A stretch of 64,000 bases of DNA from Desulfomicrobium orale DSM 12838 (GTDB lineage Bacteria; Desulfobacterota; Desulfovibrionia; Desulfovibrionales; Desulfomicrobiaceae): the NCBI RefSeq assembly GCF_001553625.1, contig NZ_CP014230.1, positions 310,001 to 374,000 of the forward strand. The letters run 5' to 3'. A program made the translations under genes and the position numbers. Positions 17,920 through 26,313 of this stretch are shown one piece after another; position 1 is the first letter of the stretch, and each line of letters opens with the position of its first letter. The notes beneath the pieces are model-generated. The model was not told where the DNA came from. It searched no databases and saw only the letters and a program-made list of their open reading frames with translations.

Positions 17920-20034
17920 ATGAACAGATTTCTGTGCATCCACGGCCACTTTTACCAGCCCCCGCGCCTCGATCCCTGGATCGAGGATATCCTGCCCGAA
18001 AGCGGGGCCGCGCCGGACCACGACTGGAATGCGCGCATCACCCGGCAGTGCTACGCGCCCCTCGGCGTGGCGCGCAGGCTGGACAGTCAGGGCCTGATCC
18101 GGGAGATGATCAATTGCTACGCCTGGATGAGCTTCAATTTCGGGCCGACGCTCCTGTCCTGGATGGAGCGGCACGCGCCCGAAACCTATGCCCGCATTCT
18201 GGCGGCGGACGCCGAGAGCCTGAACCGCTGGGGACACGGCAACGCTCTGGCCCAGGTCTATCATCATCCCATCATGCCGCTGGCCACGGAACTGGACAAA
18301 ACCCTGGAAGTGCTGTGGGCCGTTCAGGATTTCAGGCAGCGCTTCAGCCGCGATCCCGAAGGCATGTGGCTGGCTGAAACCGCCGTGGATCTGCCCACCC
18401 TGGAGGCGCTGGCTGACGCCGGAATAGCCTTCACCATCCTGGCTCCCCGGCAGGCGGCCTCCGTACGCGGCCCCGGGGAAACCGGATTCCGCCCCGTTTC
18501 CGCCGATACCCTCGACACCACGCGGCCCTATCTGGTCCGCCTGTCCCAAGGCAAGTCCATAACCGTGTTTTTCTACCACGGCCCCACATCCCAGGCCGTG
18601 GCCTTCGAGCGGCTGCTGGAAAACGGGGAGAACTTCTGGAACAAACTGGCGGCGGCCTTTTCCGGCGGTCTGCGGAACATCGCCACGGACGGCGAATCCT
18701 ACGGTCACCATTTTCCCTTCGGAGAAATGGCCCTGGCCTATGTGGTGGACCAGGCCCGGCAGGGACGCGACAACCTGACCCTGACCAATTATGCCGCGTA
18801 CCTGGCGGCGCACCCGGCCGACCACGAAGCCGTCCTGCACGAAAACACGTCCTGGAGCTGCGCCCACGGTCTGGAACGGTGGGAAACACACTGCGGATGC
18901 TCCGACGGCGGACATCCGGACTGGACCCAGGACTGGAGGCGGCCCCTGCGCCGCAGCCTCAATTATCTGAAGTATTACGCGGATGAACATTTTTTCCGGC
19001 GCGGCGCGGAGTTTTTCACCGATCCGAATCTGGCCCTGCGGGAATACGGCCTGACTCTGGCCGGAACAGAAGATCTGGAATCCTTTCTGGACCGCCACGG
19101 CCGGAAGAAGCTGGACGGCGCGGAAAAAACCGACGCCTGCCGCCTGCTGCTCATGCAGCGTCTGGCACTGGCCAGCTTCGCCAGCTGCGCCTGGTTTTTC
19201 GACGACATTTCGCGCCTGGAGCCCCTCAACGCCCTGACCGCCGCCCGGCGGGCTCTCGATCTGCTGCGCGCCTCCGGCGGACCCGACGTGGAGGACGGCT
19301 TCGTGCGCATCCTGTCCGAGGCGCAGTCCAACGCCCGCGACGACTGGGACGGAGCCACTCTGTGGAAGACCGTGGTCACCCCGCGCCGTCCTTCCCTGCG
19401 GAGTCTGGCGCGCTACCTCCCGTCCGGCGGTCCGCACGAAACCGCCTGGCCCGGCCTGCGCCTGCAAGTATGGGACGAGGGTCCGGAGCGGACACTTCAG
19501 GCATTCTGGCCCGCCACGCTGGAGGAAGAAAAAATCCGGACAAGCGTTTCGGAAGCGGAGCCGCTGCCGGACCGCCACGCCGCCGAGCTGAGCCTGCGTC
19601 TGTGCGCCGAAGGCGAAGCCGGGCTATTGCGCCACTCCGCACGGCTGGCCCAGGATCTGAATCCGTTCCTGCACAGCTTTTCCGAAGACCGCGCCCGGAA
19701 AAAGCTGGCCCTGCTCCTGCCCGGTCTGGCCTGGAACTGGCTGTCCGGCGAAACGGAGCTGCCCGAGGACATGATCGTCTGGCTGCGGGAAAGTCTGGAG
19801 AAAAACGAGGACATGCGCGCCGTGCTCGACCGCGAAACCGAAGCCCGCGGCGTGCGGCTGGGCAAGGAGCTGCCCCGGAGCGCCAGACAGCTGAGCGGGC
19901 TCATTGTACGGGCCCGCAAGCTCGGCCTGCGGGCCTGGTTCTGGAGGGTCCAGAACATGGTCATGGCCCTGCCCGGCCGGGATGTGCATGCGGAATTGTG
20001 CCAGCTTCTGGGTCTGGCCGTCCGGCCCGGCTGA
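17920..20034 (+). CDS. Glycoside hydrolase family 57 / DUF3536 protein
   Basis: 704 residues. The opening FLCIHGHFYQPPRLDPW is the GH57 N-terminal motif, MWLAETAVDLPTLEALADAG resembles the region with the catalytic nucleophile (Glu in WLAE), and ATDGESYGHHFPFGEMAL carries a further acidic/His motif. The remaining C-terminal half corresponds to DUF3536. It is cytoplasmic (no signal peptide). Such proteins act on alpha-glucans, so a link to glycogen turnover is likely. GGAG precedes the ATG by 6 nt. Confidence 0.85.
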   Translation: MNRFLCIHGHFYQPPRLDPWIEDILPESGAAPDHDWNARITRQCYAPLGVARRLDSQGLIREMINCYAWMSFNFGPTLLSWMERHAPETYARILAADAESLNRWGHGNALAQVYHHPIMPLATELDKTLEVLWAVQDFRQRFSRDPEGMWLAETAVDLPTLEALADAGIAFTILAPRQAASVRGPGETGFRPVSADTLDTTRPYLVRLSQGKSITVFFYHGPTSQAVAFERLLENGENFWNKLAAAFSGGLRNIATDGESYGHHFPFGEMALAYVVDQARQGRDNLTLTNYAAYLAAHPADHEAVLHENTSWSCAHGLERWETHCGCSDGGHPDWTQDWRRPLRRSLNYLKYYADEHFFRRGAEFFTDPNLALREYGLTLAGTEDLESFLDRHGRKKLDGAEKTDACRLLLMQRLALASFASCAWFFDDISRLEPLNALTAARRALDLLRASGGPDVEDGFVRILSEAQSNARDDWDGATLWKTVVTPRRPSLRSLARYLPSGGPHETAWPGLRLQVWDEGPERTLQAFWPATLEEEKIRTSVSEAEPLPDRHAAELSLRLCAEGEAGLLRHSARLAQDLNPFLHSFSEDRARKKLALLLPGLAWNWLSGETELPEDMIVWLRESLEKNEDMRAVLDRETEARGVRLGKELPRSARQLSGLIVRARKLGLRAWFWRVQNMVMALPGRDVHAELCQLLGLAVRPG

Positions 20035-20060
20035 GAGGACGTACATCCACCGGAAAACCC

Positions 20061-20306
20061 ATGGACGCGCCGCGCCATTTCCTGTTCCGGAAGAGCCCCG
20101 GCCACGATCCGGCTCCAGCCGGGTCGGATCACGCCGCGCCGGGCTGCCGTTTTGAAGGAGAATTCACTGAAGCCTTCACCTGGTTTCCCGGCTACGCCTG
20201 GAGATTCGCTCTGTGCGCGGGGTGCGGCACGCATCTGGGCTGGGAGTTCCGGGACCGAACCTCCGGCTTCGCGGGGCTCATCGTGACCGAGCTGTCCCCG
20301 TCATGA
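20061..20306 (+). CDS. Short CULT (cereblon-like) domain protein
   Basis: 81 residues whose C-terminal 45 match the CULT domain of eukaryotic cereblon and bacterial homologues: FTWFPGYAWRFALCAGCG, then THLGWEFR and FAGLIVTEL. All three Trp residues of the aromatic cage that binds uracil/thalidomide-like ligands are present (TWF, YAW, LGW), as is the second zinc CxxC. The first zinc CxxC, normally about 60 residues earlier, is absent, and no missing piece is found upstream in any frame. Start by first ATG in frame, weak ribosome-binding site. It lies 26 bp after the GH57 gene. Confidence 0.65.
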   Translation: MDAPRHFLFRKSPGHDPAPAGSDHAAPGCRFEGEFTEAFTWFPGYAWRFALCAGCGTHLGWEFRDRTSGFAGLIVTELSPS

Positions 20307-20369
20307 GCGGTCGTCATGGTTTTCCGGGCGCTCTTCGGGCTGCGAACCGCAGCTTCTGGGTTCCGGATC

Positions 20370-20459
20370 TCAGCCGTGAATGCCGAGTCTGGGAAAGACG
20401 ATCCTGACCAGGACCGCCCAGACGGCCACAAAAAGCAATACGTACAGCAGATTTTCCAC
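20370..20459 (-). CDS. 29-residue single-span membrane protein
   Basis: A GTG-started frame, 29 codons long, reads VENLLYVLLFVAVWAVLVR and then IVFPRLGIHG before TGA. It is a single hydrophobic helix followed by a short basic tail. The start lies 3 bp after the sirtuin stop codon, and the last codons of the sirtuin gene (GAG AGG) provide a GAGAGG Shine-Dalgarno sequence at good spacing. It is too short for normal gene finders. Role unknown. Confidence 0.5.
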   Translation of the reverse strand: MENLLYVLLFVAVWAVLVRIVFPRLGIHG

Positions 20460-20462
20460 CGT

Positions 20463-21155
20463 TCACCTCTCTTGCAGCAGTTCTTCCACCAGCCGGGGCA
20501 CGCACCGGGCGGCCTTTTCCCGATGGATGACCGCACCGGGCACCCGGCCGGGCTCGGCTTTCGGATCGACAACCAGAACGGACGCGCCGGACGGAGCCTC
20601 ATGGGCCAGAAAGGCGGCCGGGTACACGGCCAGAGACGTGCCGATGACCATGAGCACATCCGCCGAGGCCACGATCTCGCGGGCGCGGTCCATCATGGGC
20701 ACGGGCTCGCCGAACCAGACGATGGCCGGACGCAGCTGCCCGCCCCCGGGGCAGAGGTCCCCCAGGGCGATGGACTCATAGCCGATGTCCACCACGTAGT
20801 CCGGGTCCAGTATGCTGCACGCCAGCCTGAGCTGCCCGTGCAGATGCAGAATGCTGGACGACCCGGCCCGCTCGTGCAGGTCGTCTACGTTCTGGGTGAC
20901 GACACTCACCCGATACCCTTGCTCCAGCCGGGCAAGGGCCGTATGGGCCTCGTTGGGGCGAGCGTCCCGCAGCCGGGCGCGGCGCTGGTTGTAAAATTCC
21001 AGCACCCGGCCGGGATTGCGGGCAAAGGCCTGAGGCGTGGCCACGTCTTCCACGCGGAATTTGCTCCACAGGCCGTCTTTATCCCGGAAAGTGGACAGAC
21101 CGCTCTCGGCGCTGATTCCCGCCCCGGTCAGCGCCACAACATGCTTTTTTCCCAT
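20463..21155 (-). CDS. cobB: Sirtuin-type NAD-dependent protein deacylase
   Basis: 230 residues. NAD-binding motifs are GAGISAESGLSTFRD at the N-terminus, TQNVDDLHERAG and LHLHGQL with the catalytic His, plus VWFGEPVP and VIGTSLAVYPAA. The zinc-binding Cys quartet is not present: only LACS and DLCPGG hold cysteines, as in the zinc-less sirtuin subgroup of some bacteria. It probably removes acyl groups from protein lysines in the cytoplasm. The ATG at 21155 has a GGAAAGAGGA stretch upstream. Confidence 0.88.
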   Translation of the reverse strand: MGKKHVVALTGAGISAESGLSTFRDKDGLWSKFRVEDVATPQAFARNPGRVLEFYNQRRARLRDARPNEAHTALARLEQGYRVSVVTQNVDDLHERAGSSSILHLHGQLRLACSILDPDYVVDIGYESIALGDLCPGGGQLRPAIVWFGEPVPMMDRAREIVASADVLMVIGTSLAVYPAAFLAHEAPSGASVLVVDPKAEPGRVPGAVIHREKAARCVPRLVEELLQER

Positions 21156-21227
21156 GACGATTCCTCTTTCCGGCCCCGGTAGCACAGACCGGAACCACGC
21201 GGCAAAAGGAAAAACAATGGAGTTTTC

Positions 21228-22034
21228 ATGAATCCGGACAACGGGGCGTACACCGGTCTCGTGGACGCGCACTGCCATCTGCAGGACGGCTTTCTGCGCC
21301 ACGCCCTGGCTCCGGCCCTGATCCGGGCCAGGGCGGCCGGAGTGACCCTGATGTGCTGCAACGGCACCGGCGAGGATGACTGGGACTACGTGCTCGGCCT
21401 TGGCCGCACCCACGAGGACGTGCATGTCTCTCTGGGACTGCATCCGTGGTATGTGGCCGGACGTTCGCCGCACTGGCTGGACCGTCTGGAGGAACTGGTG
21501 GCCGCGCAACCCGTGGCCGTGGGGGAAGTCGGCCTGGACAACGCCCTGTCCGAACGCAACGACGCCGAACAGGAGCGCGTATTCCTGGCCCAGATGGCCC
21601 TGGCCGCAAAATACGCCCGCCCCGTGAGCATCCACTGCCGCAAGGCCTTCGGCCGTCTGGCGGATCTGATCCGGGGCATGCCCGAGCGGCCGCCGCGCAT
21701 GATGCTCCATGCCTATGCCGGTTCCCACGAGATGGTCCCGGTGTTCGAAAAGCTCGGCTTTCACATCTCCGTGTGCGCGTCCATCACCCGCCCGGCCAAC
21801 CGCAAGGCCCGTACGGCCTGCATACGTATCTCTCCCGACCGTCTGCTGGTGGAATCCGACAGTCCGGCCATCGCGCCGCCCGGCGTACCTTTCGAGCGCA
21901 ACGAACCGGCCTACCTGCCCCTCGTGGTGGAAACCCTGGCTGGTCTGCGCGGCGAGGATCCCAGGGAACTGGCCCGGTACACGGCGGCCAACGCCCGCCG
22001 TTTTTTCGCCTGCGACGGAGAGGACGGCCGATGA
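21228..22034 (+). CDS. TatD-family metal-dependent hydrolase
   Basis: 268 residues with the TatD motifs VDAHCHLQD (metal His pair), SLGLHPWYV, VGEVGLDNA (metal Glu), PVSIHCRKAF and LLVESDSPA (metal Asp). Family members are cytoplasmic 3'-5' DNA/RNA exonucleases or D-tyrosyl-type hydrolases. GGAG lies 7 nt before the ATG. It overlaps the following tcdA start by 4 bp. Confidence 0.9.
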   Translation: MNPDNGAYTGLVDAHCHLQDGFLRHALAPALIRARAAGVTLMCCNGTGEDDWDYVLGLGRTHEDVHVSLGLHPWYVAGRSPHWLDRLEELVAAQPVAVGEVGLDNALSERNDAEQERVFLAQMALAAKYARPVSIHCRKAFGRLADLIRGMPERPPRMMLHAYAGSHEMVPVFEKLGFHISVCASITRPANRKARTACIRISPDRLLVESDSPAIAPPGVPFERNEPAYLPLVVETLAGLRGEDPRELARYTAANARRFFACDGEDGR

Positions 22035-22798
22035 ACACCGATGCCCTGACGCGCTTTGCCCGCACCCTGCAACTCATCGGCAAGGAGGAACTAGACCGCC
22101 TGCAGGCCGCCACGGTGGCCGTGTTCGGTCTGGGCGCAGTGGGTTCCTACGTGGTGGAAAGTCTGGCCAGGGCCGGAGTGGGCGGCCTTACCCTGTTCGA
22201 TCATGACACCGTGAGCCGCTCCAACATCAACCGCCAGCTGCTGGCTCTGGAATCCACCGTGGGCAGGTTCAAGGTCCATGTGGCCCGCGAACGGATCATG
22301 GACATCAGTCCGTTCTGCCGGGTGGACGCCCGTGTGGAATTCGTGAACGGCGACAACGCGGCGGCGCTTCTCTCTCCCGGGTTCGACGTGGTGGTGGACG
22401 CCATCGACGGCGTCAATTCCAAGGTGAACCTGATCGTGGCGGCCCGCAGCATGGGCCTGCCGGTGGTGTCCAGCATGGGCGCGGCGGCCAAACTGGACCC
22501 TTCCCGCATCCGTACTGCCGACATTTCCAAATCCTTCATGTGTCCGCTGGCTCAGATCATCCGCAAACGCCTGCGTCACCGCAACATCTCTTCCGGCGTA
22601 CGCTGCGTGTTTTCCGTGGAGCAGGCCCAGAACAAAAACGCCCCCGTGCTGGAGGAAGCCCCGGAACAGAACCGGCCGGGGCGGCCGCGCGCGCCCATCG
22701 GCTCCATCTCCTATCTGACGGGCATGTTCGGCCTGCATGTGGCCGGAGAAACCATACGTCTGCTGCTGGGCCGGGACGAGGAATGGAGAAAAGCATGA
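22031..22798 (+). CDS. tcdA: tRNA threonylcarbamoyladenosine dehydratase
   Basis: 255 residues of the ThiF/MoeB/E1-like family, TcdA (CsdL) subgroup: nucleotide loop FGLGAVGSYVVESLARAGVG, DHDTVSRSNINRQ and DAIDGVNSKV. TcdA uses ATP to cyclise the threonylcarbamoyl group of t6A37 in tRNA to ct6A. It overlaps tatD and the DEAD-box helicase gene by 4 bp each, making a coupled tRNA/RNA-processing operon. A TrmO fusion in the same window (55.9 kb) methylates the same nucleotide class. Confidence 0.9.
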   Translation: MNTDALTRFARTLQLIGKEELDRLQAATVAVFGLGAVGSYVVESLARAGVGGLTLFDHDTVSRSNINRQLLALESTVGRFKVHVARERIMDISPFCRVDARVEFVNGDNAAALLSPGFDVVVDAIDGVNSKVNLIVAARSMGLPVVSSMGAAAKLDPSRIRTADISKSFMCPLAQIIRKRLRHRNISSGVRCVFSVEQAQNKNAPVLEEAPEQNRPGRPRAPIGSISYLTGMFGLHVAGETIRLLLGRDEEWRKA

Positions 22799-23985
22799 CT
22801 TTTGACGAACTGAGCATATTGCCCGCCCTGGCCCAGACTCTGGAAAAGCGCGGCATAACGCCCCTGCCAGTACAGGAACTGACCATCCCCGCTCTTCTGC
22901 AAGGCCGGCCGGGCTGGATCGTCTCGCGCACCGGTTCCGGCAAGACCCTGGCCTATCTCCTGCCCGTCCTGTCCCGGATCGAGCCGGAAAGACCGGATAT
23001 TCAGGCCGTCGTTCTGGCCCCCACTCATGAGCTGGCCATGCAGATTTACCGCGTGGCCTCGGAGCTTGTGCGGGAATCGGGCCTGGGCACGCGCATCCAG
23101 CCGCTCATCGGCGGGGTGGCCGTGTCCCGGCAGATCGAGGGACTCAGGAAAAAACCGCACATGGTCATAGGCTCGGCCGGGCGGATCGCGCATCTGATGG
23201 AACTCGGAAAGCTGAATCCGCGCCGCGTGCGGTGGATGATTTTCGACGAGGCCGACCGCCTGCTGGCGGAAGAAGGCATGGCCCATATCCGCCGCATTGC
23301 CGCTGCTCCGGAAAAAGCGCCATGCCACATCTTCGTCTCGGCCACGGAAGGGCCGGGCGCGGTCAAGGCGGCCCGCGAACTGGCCCCCGACATGGAGCTT
23401 CTCAAGGTACGGGAAGAACGGATCAATCCGGCCATCCGGCACGTCTATCTGGTCTGCGAAGAACGGGAGAAAATCGACTGGGCGCGCAAAATCGTACGCG
23501 GTCTGGAAGCGTCCCGGACCCTGATCTTCGTCCATCGCGGCAGTACCGCCGAACGCGTGGCCGAACGCCTGAACTATCACGGCCTGCCCGCTGTCGATCT
23601 GCACGGCGCACGGGACAAGCTGGCCCGGCAGGCCGCCCTGGAACGCTTTCGCAAGGGCGAGGCGCGGGTGCTCATCGCATCGGATATCGCCGCGCGGGGA
23701 CTGGACATTGCCGGGGTGGATCTGATCATCAATCTGGACGCCCCGAGCCAGAGCCGGGACTATCTGCACCGGGCCGGCCGCACGGGCCGCGCCGGGCGGG
23801 AAGGTCTGGTCGTCTCCCTGCTGGCCGGACCCGAAACCCGTCTGGCCAGGCGGTATGCCGGGGAGCTGGGCATATCGCTGGAGGAGGTGCGTCTGGCGCG
23901 CGGCACGCTGGCGGCCGCCCCTTCCGGCCGGGAACGGACGCGGCCTGCGGGGCCGACAAAGCCGCCCTGGCCAAAGCATCCCTGA
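22795..23985 (+). CDS. DEAD-box RNA helicase
   Basis: 396 residues. Q-motif-like ITPLPVQ, motif I SRTGSGKT, Ia APTHELAM, II FDEADRL (a DEAD box), III VSATEG, V SDIAARGLDIAG and VI HRAGRTGRAGR are all visible. The C-terminal tail is short and basic (SGRERTRPAGPTK). Likely roles are ribosome assembly or RNA decay in the cytoplasm. The start at 22795 overlaps the tcdA stop; ATG at 22783 is possible. Confidence 0.93.
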   Translation: MTFDELSILPALAQTLEKRGITPLPVQELTIPALLQGRPGWIVSRTGSGKTLAYLLPVLSRIEPERPDIQAVVLAPTHELAMQIYRVASELVRESGLGTRIQPLIGGVAVSRQIEGLRKKPHMVIGSAGRIAHLMELGKLNPRRVRWMIFDEADRLLAEEGMAHIRRIAAAPEKAPCHIFVSATEGPGAVKAARELAPDMELLKVREERINPAIRHVYLVCEEREKIDWARKIVRGLEASRTLIFVHRGSTAERVAERLNYHGLPAVDLHGARDKLARQAALERFRKGEARVLIASDIAARGLDIAGVDLIINLDAPSQSRDYLHRAGRTGRAGREGLVVSLLAGPETRLARRYAGELGISLEEVRLARGTLAAAPSGRERTRPAGPTKPPWPKHP

Positions 23986-24113
23986 CTGTCGGCATACAAA
24001 TGCGCGGACAGGGCCCGGACATCCGCACCACTCAATGCGGGAGCCGAAATCTCCGGCGGACGGAAATGCGGCGGCGTCAGCATATTGAAATATTTCAGAC
24101 GATCTGCGACAGG

Positions 24114-24150
24114 CGGTCCGGCCGGGAAAATTCCGACCGGACCGATTTTT
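24114..24150 (+). terminator. Rho-independent terminator after the DEAD-box operon
   Basis: CGGTCCGG (24114-24121) and CCGGACCG (24137-24144) form a perfect 8-bp stem, followed by ATTTTT. It lies in the 240-bp gap between the helicase gene and the MFS transporter; the rest of that gap shows nothing else I can assign. Confidence 0.75.
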
Positions 24151-24225
24151 GGCGGCCCGAAATCCTTATGAACCGGGCTGTCCCGGCTGCGGACAATCAA
24201 TAAAAGCAGGTGCGAGGCAGACACA

Positions 24226-25494
24226 ATGAACGACACGAAAAAATTTTACGGCTGGTCGGTTATCGCCGCATCCTGGCTGGCCCTGTTCTGTCTGTTCGGC
24301 TGCCGCGCGACCTTCGCCATCCTCAAGGTGCCCATGAGCGCCGACATGGGCTGGACGCAGGCTCAGGTCACGCTGGGATATTCCTTCATGATGACCTGCT
24401 ATGCCCTCGCGGCTTTCGGCAGCGGCCTGATACTCGACAAGTGGGGCACCCGGCCCGCGTATTTTCTGGGAGCCATCCTCGGCGGGGCGGGCTTCTATGT
24501 GACCAGCAACGCGCACAGCCTCTACGCCTATTACGCCGCATACGGCATCCTGACCGGCACGGCCACTGGCATGCTCTGGGTCTCGTCCGTCATTTCCGTG
24601 CGCAGATGGTATGTGGGGCTTTCCTACTCGAAGATGTTCGGCATCGCCTTCACCGGAGCGCCCATTTCTCAGGTGATAATGAATCTTTTCGTGAAGCAGG
24701 CCCTCGCCGGATCGGAAGGAGACGCCTGGCGCGACGCCATGCAGATGCTCGGCGGCCTGACCCTGATCTGTCTGGCTGTTGCCGCGCTCCTGGCCAGAAA
24801 ACCGCCGGAACGGTACGGCATGGAGCCCTTTGGCGGGATGCCCGGCGCAGGCGGCACGCCCCAGCACGTCTGGAGCATCCGGGAAGCTTTTACGACCTAC
24901 CCGATCTGGGGCGTGATACTGACTTTTCTGACCAGCGTTCTGGGGGAGTTCATGATCTGGACCCAGGCGGTCAGCTACTGGCACACGGATCTCGGCATGC
25001 CGCTGGAGTCCGCCGCTCATCTGTACATCATCATCGGCATAGTCGGCATTTTTTCCATGCCCATAATGGGCGTCGTGGCGGATAAAGTGGTGCAGCGCTC
25101 GACAAGCGAAGCATCGGGCCGGAAAAAGATGCTCATCTTCGGTCCTCTGACCGGCGTCGCAGCCTGCACGCTGCTGCTCATGCAGACTCCGGAGAGCAGT
25201 ATTCTCGGCGCCCTGTCGTGCGTGGTTTTCGCCATGTACTGGGCCGTGGTCCCCGGCGGTGTGGTCGGATACGCCGGCGCGGTGTACGGCCGGGCCACCC
25301 TGGGCAGAATATGGGGGCTGGCCACGCTTATCGTCATGGGAATCGGGCCCTTTGCCGGATCGTTCATCGGCGGATATCTGAAGGATGTCTCCGGAAGTTA
25401 CACCTACTCCATCGTTTTCGCTCTGAGCGCGTTCGTGACGTCCATGCTCTTCGCGTCGAGCCTGCCGCTGACGACAAAACCTGAAAAGTCCTGA
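24226..25494 (+). CDS. MFS transporter, oxalate/formate antiporter (OFA) type
   Basis: 422 residues with about twelve membrane helices. The opening FYGWSVIAASWLALFC and the loop GLILDKWGTRPAYFLG match the OFA/monocarboxylate branch of the major facilitator superfamily. The substrate is probably a small organic anion, but the family also includes transporters of unknown specificity. It is a single-gene unit between two terminator-like hairpins. Confidence 0.85.
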   Translation: MNDTKKFYGWSVIAASWLALFCLFGCRATFAILKVPMSADMGWTQAQVTLGYSFMMTCYALAAFGSGLILDKWGTRPAYFLGAILGGAGFYVTSNAHSLYAYYAAYGILTGTATGMLWVSSVISVRRWYVGLSYSKMFGIAFTGAPISQVIMNLFVKQALAGSEGDAWRDAMQMLGGLTLICLAVAALLARKPPERYGMEPFGGMPGAGGTPQHVWSIREAFTTYPIWGVILTFLTSVLGEFMIWTQAVSYWHTDLGMPLESAAHLYIIIGIVGIFSMPIMGVVADKVVQRSTSEASGRKKMLIFGPLTGVAACTLLLMQTPESSILGALSCVVFAMYWAVVPGGVVGYAGAVYGRATLGRIWGLATLIVMGIGPFAGSFIGGYLKDVSGSYTYSIVFALSAFVTSMLFASSLPLTTKPEKS

Positions 25495-25594
25495 CCAAAA
25501 AAGATACCGACGAAGGGGTTTTCCCAACGCCGGCTCTGAAAGGCTGTTCTCTTCAGGACCGACGAAAAGAGTATCCCGGTCTCCTGAGGCACCA

Positions 25595-25628
25595 AAGGAA
25601 AGGCTCTCGTTTTCGAGAGCCTTTCCTT
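25595..25628. terminator. Perfect 15-bp hairpin between convergent MFS and RRM genes
   Basis: AAGGAAAGGCTCTCG (25595-25609) and CGAGAGCCTTTCCTT (25614-25628) are perfect complements around a TTTT loop. The A-rich foot and T-rich exit on both strands fit a bidirectional terminator for the two convergent genes. Confidence 0.75.
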
Positions 25629-25655
25629 AAAGAATATGCATGGTAAATCAGAGTA

Positions 25656-25925
25656 TTACCATCTGGGGGAGCGGTCCCGTTCGGGACGGGGACGGGCTTC
25701 ATTGACCTTCAGGGAACGCCCGCCATATTCGGAGCCGTCCAATGCTGCAATGGCCTCGTCCGCACCGCTTTCCATTTCAACAAAACCAAAGCCACGGGCC
25801 CGGCCGGTCTCACGGTCAGAAATCAGTTTGACACTCGTAACCCGCCCATAGGTGGCAAACAGAGTCTCCACATCCTGTTCGGTAGCACTCCAGGGCAGAT
25901 TTCCAACATAAATGTTCTTCGCCAT
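25656..25925 (-). CDS. RRM-domain RNA-binding protein
   Basis: 89 residues forming one RNA recognition motif: RNP2 is NIYVGNLPW and RNP1 is ARGFGFVEM. The tail is short and basic (RPRPERDRSPRW). Such single-RRM proteins bind single-stranded RNA and are often cold- or stress-induced. ATG at 25925 gives the usual MAKNIYVG start; a GTG at 25934, closer to the AGGAG site, would add three residues. The leader upstream carries a candidate attenuator. Confidence 0.9.
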   Translation of the reverse strand: MAKNIYVGNLPWSATEQDVETLFATYGRVTSVKLISDRETGRARGFGFVEMESGADEAIAALDGSEYGGRSLKVNEARPRPERDRSPRW

Positions 25926-25944
25926 AATCAACACTCATCTCCTT

Positions 25945-26018
25945 AAAAAAACTGAACAACCCGGGACGGGCCTTCCCATGGTCTCCGTCACCTCACGGGT
26001 CAGCTCCTGTCCCGTCCC
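25945..26018 (-). promoter_or_regulatory. Candidate attenuator in the RRM gene leader
   Basis: On the minus strand a GGCCCG-TCC-CGGGTT hairpin (25972 to 25958) is followed by seven T (25951-25945) directly before the AAGGAG ribosome-binding site. About 40 nt upstream, GGGACGGG (26018-26011) is perfectly complementary to CCCGTCCC (25970-25963), so it could open the terminator hairpin. Two mutually exclusive structures before the start are what an attenuator needs; the trigger is unknown. Confidence 0.45.
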
Positions 26019-26250
26019 CTCACGCCTCGTATCAACCCGCACTTCTGCAACTGATACATGGCTCGGGTTTGTACGTTCTTCCACACAGAGACGCAAGGTT
26101 TTATTCGTTCGCATAGTATCTATGCACGAGTTCTTTAATGCAGGAGCAGGGTACCACGCAGCAATTAATAGTAGCTTTTATTAAAATTTATTCCATAGAA
26201 CATACGCGATGAAAACAACAAGGAGAATCTCCCATTCATAATGACGTCTA
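26019..26250. other. AT-rich gene-free stretch upstream of the RRM gene
   Basis: Together with the attenuator region this forms a gap of more than 300 bp between the RRM gene start and the IS copy. It becomes much more AT-rich from about 26100. It probably holds the RRM promoter and a long 5' leader; I could not place -35/-10 boxes with confidence. No coding frame looks real. Confidence 0.4.
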
Positions 26251-26313
26251 GGCTCAGGCCTCATTAATTGTAAAAATCAGGAAAGTTGGTTAGTTGTGCT
26301 CAGGGAGGACGCC

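Noticed and set aside
17812-19578. 588-codon minus-strand frame opposite the GH57 gene
   Set aside because: Shadow frame; the plus strand encodes a complete GH57/DUF3536 protein with a good start.
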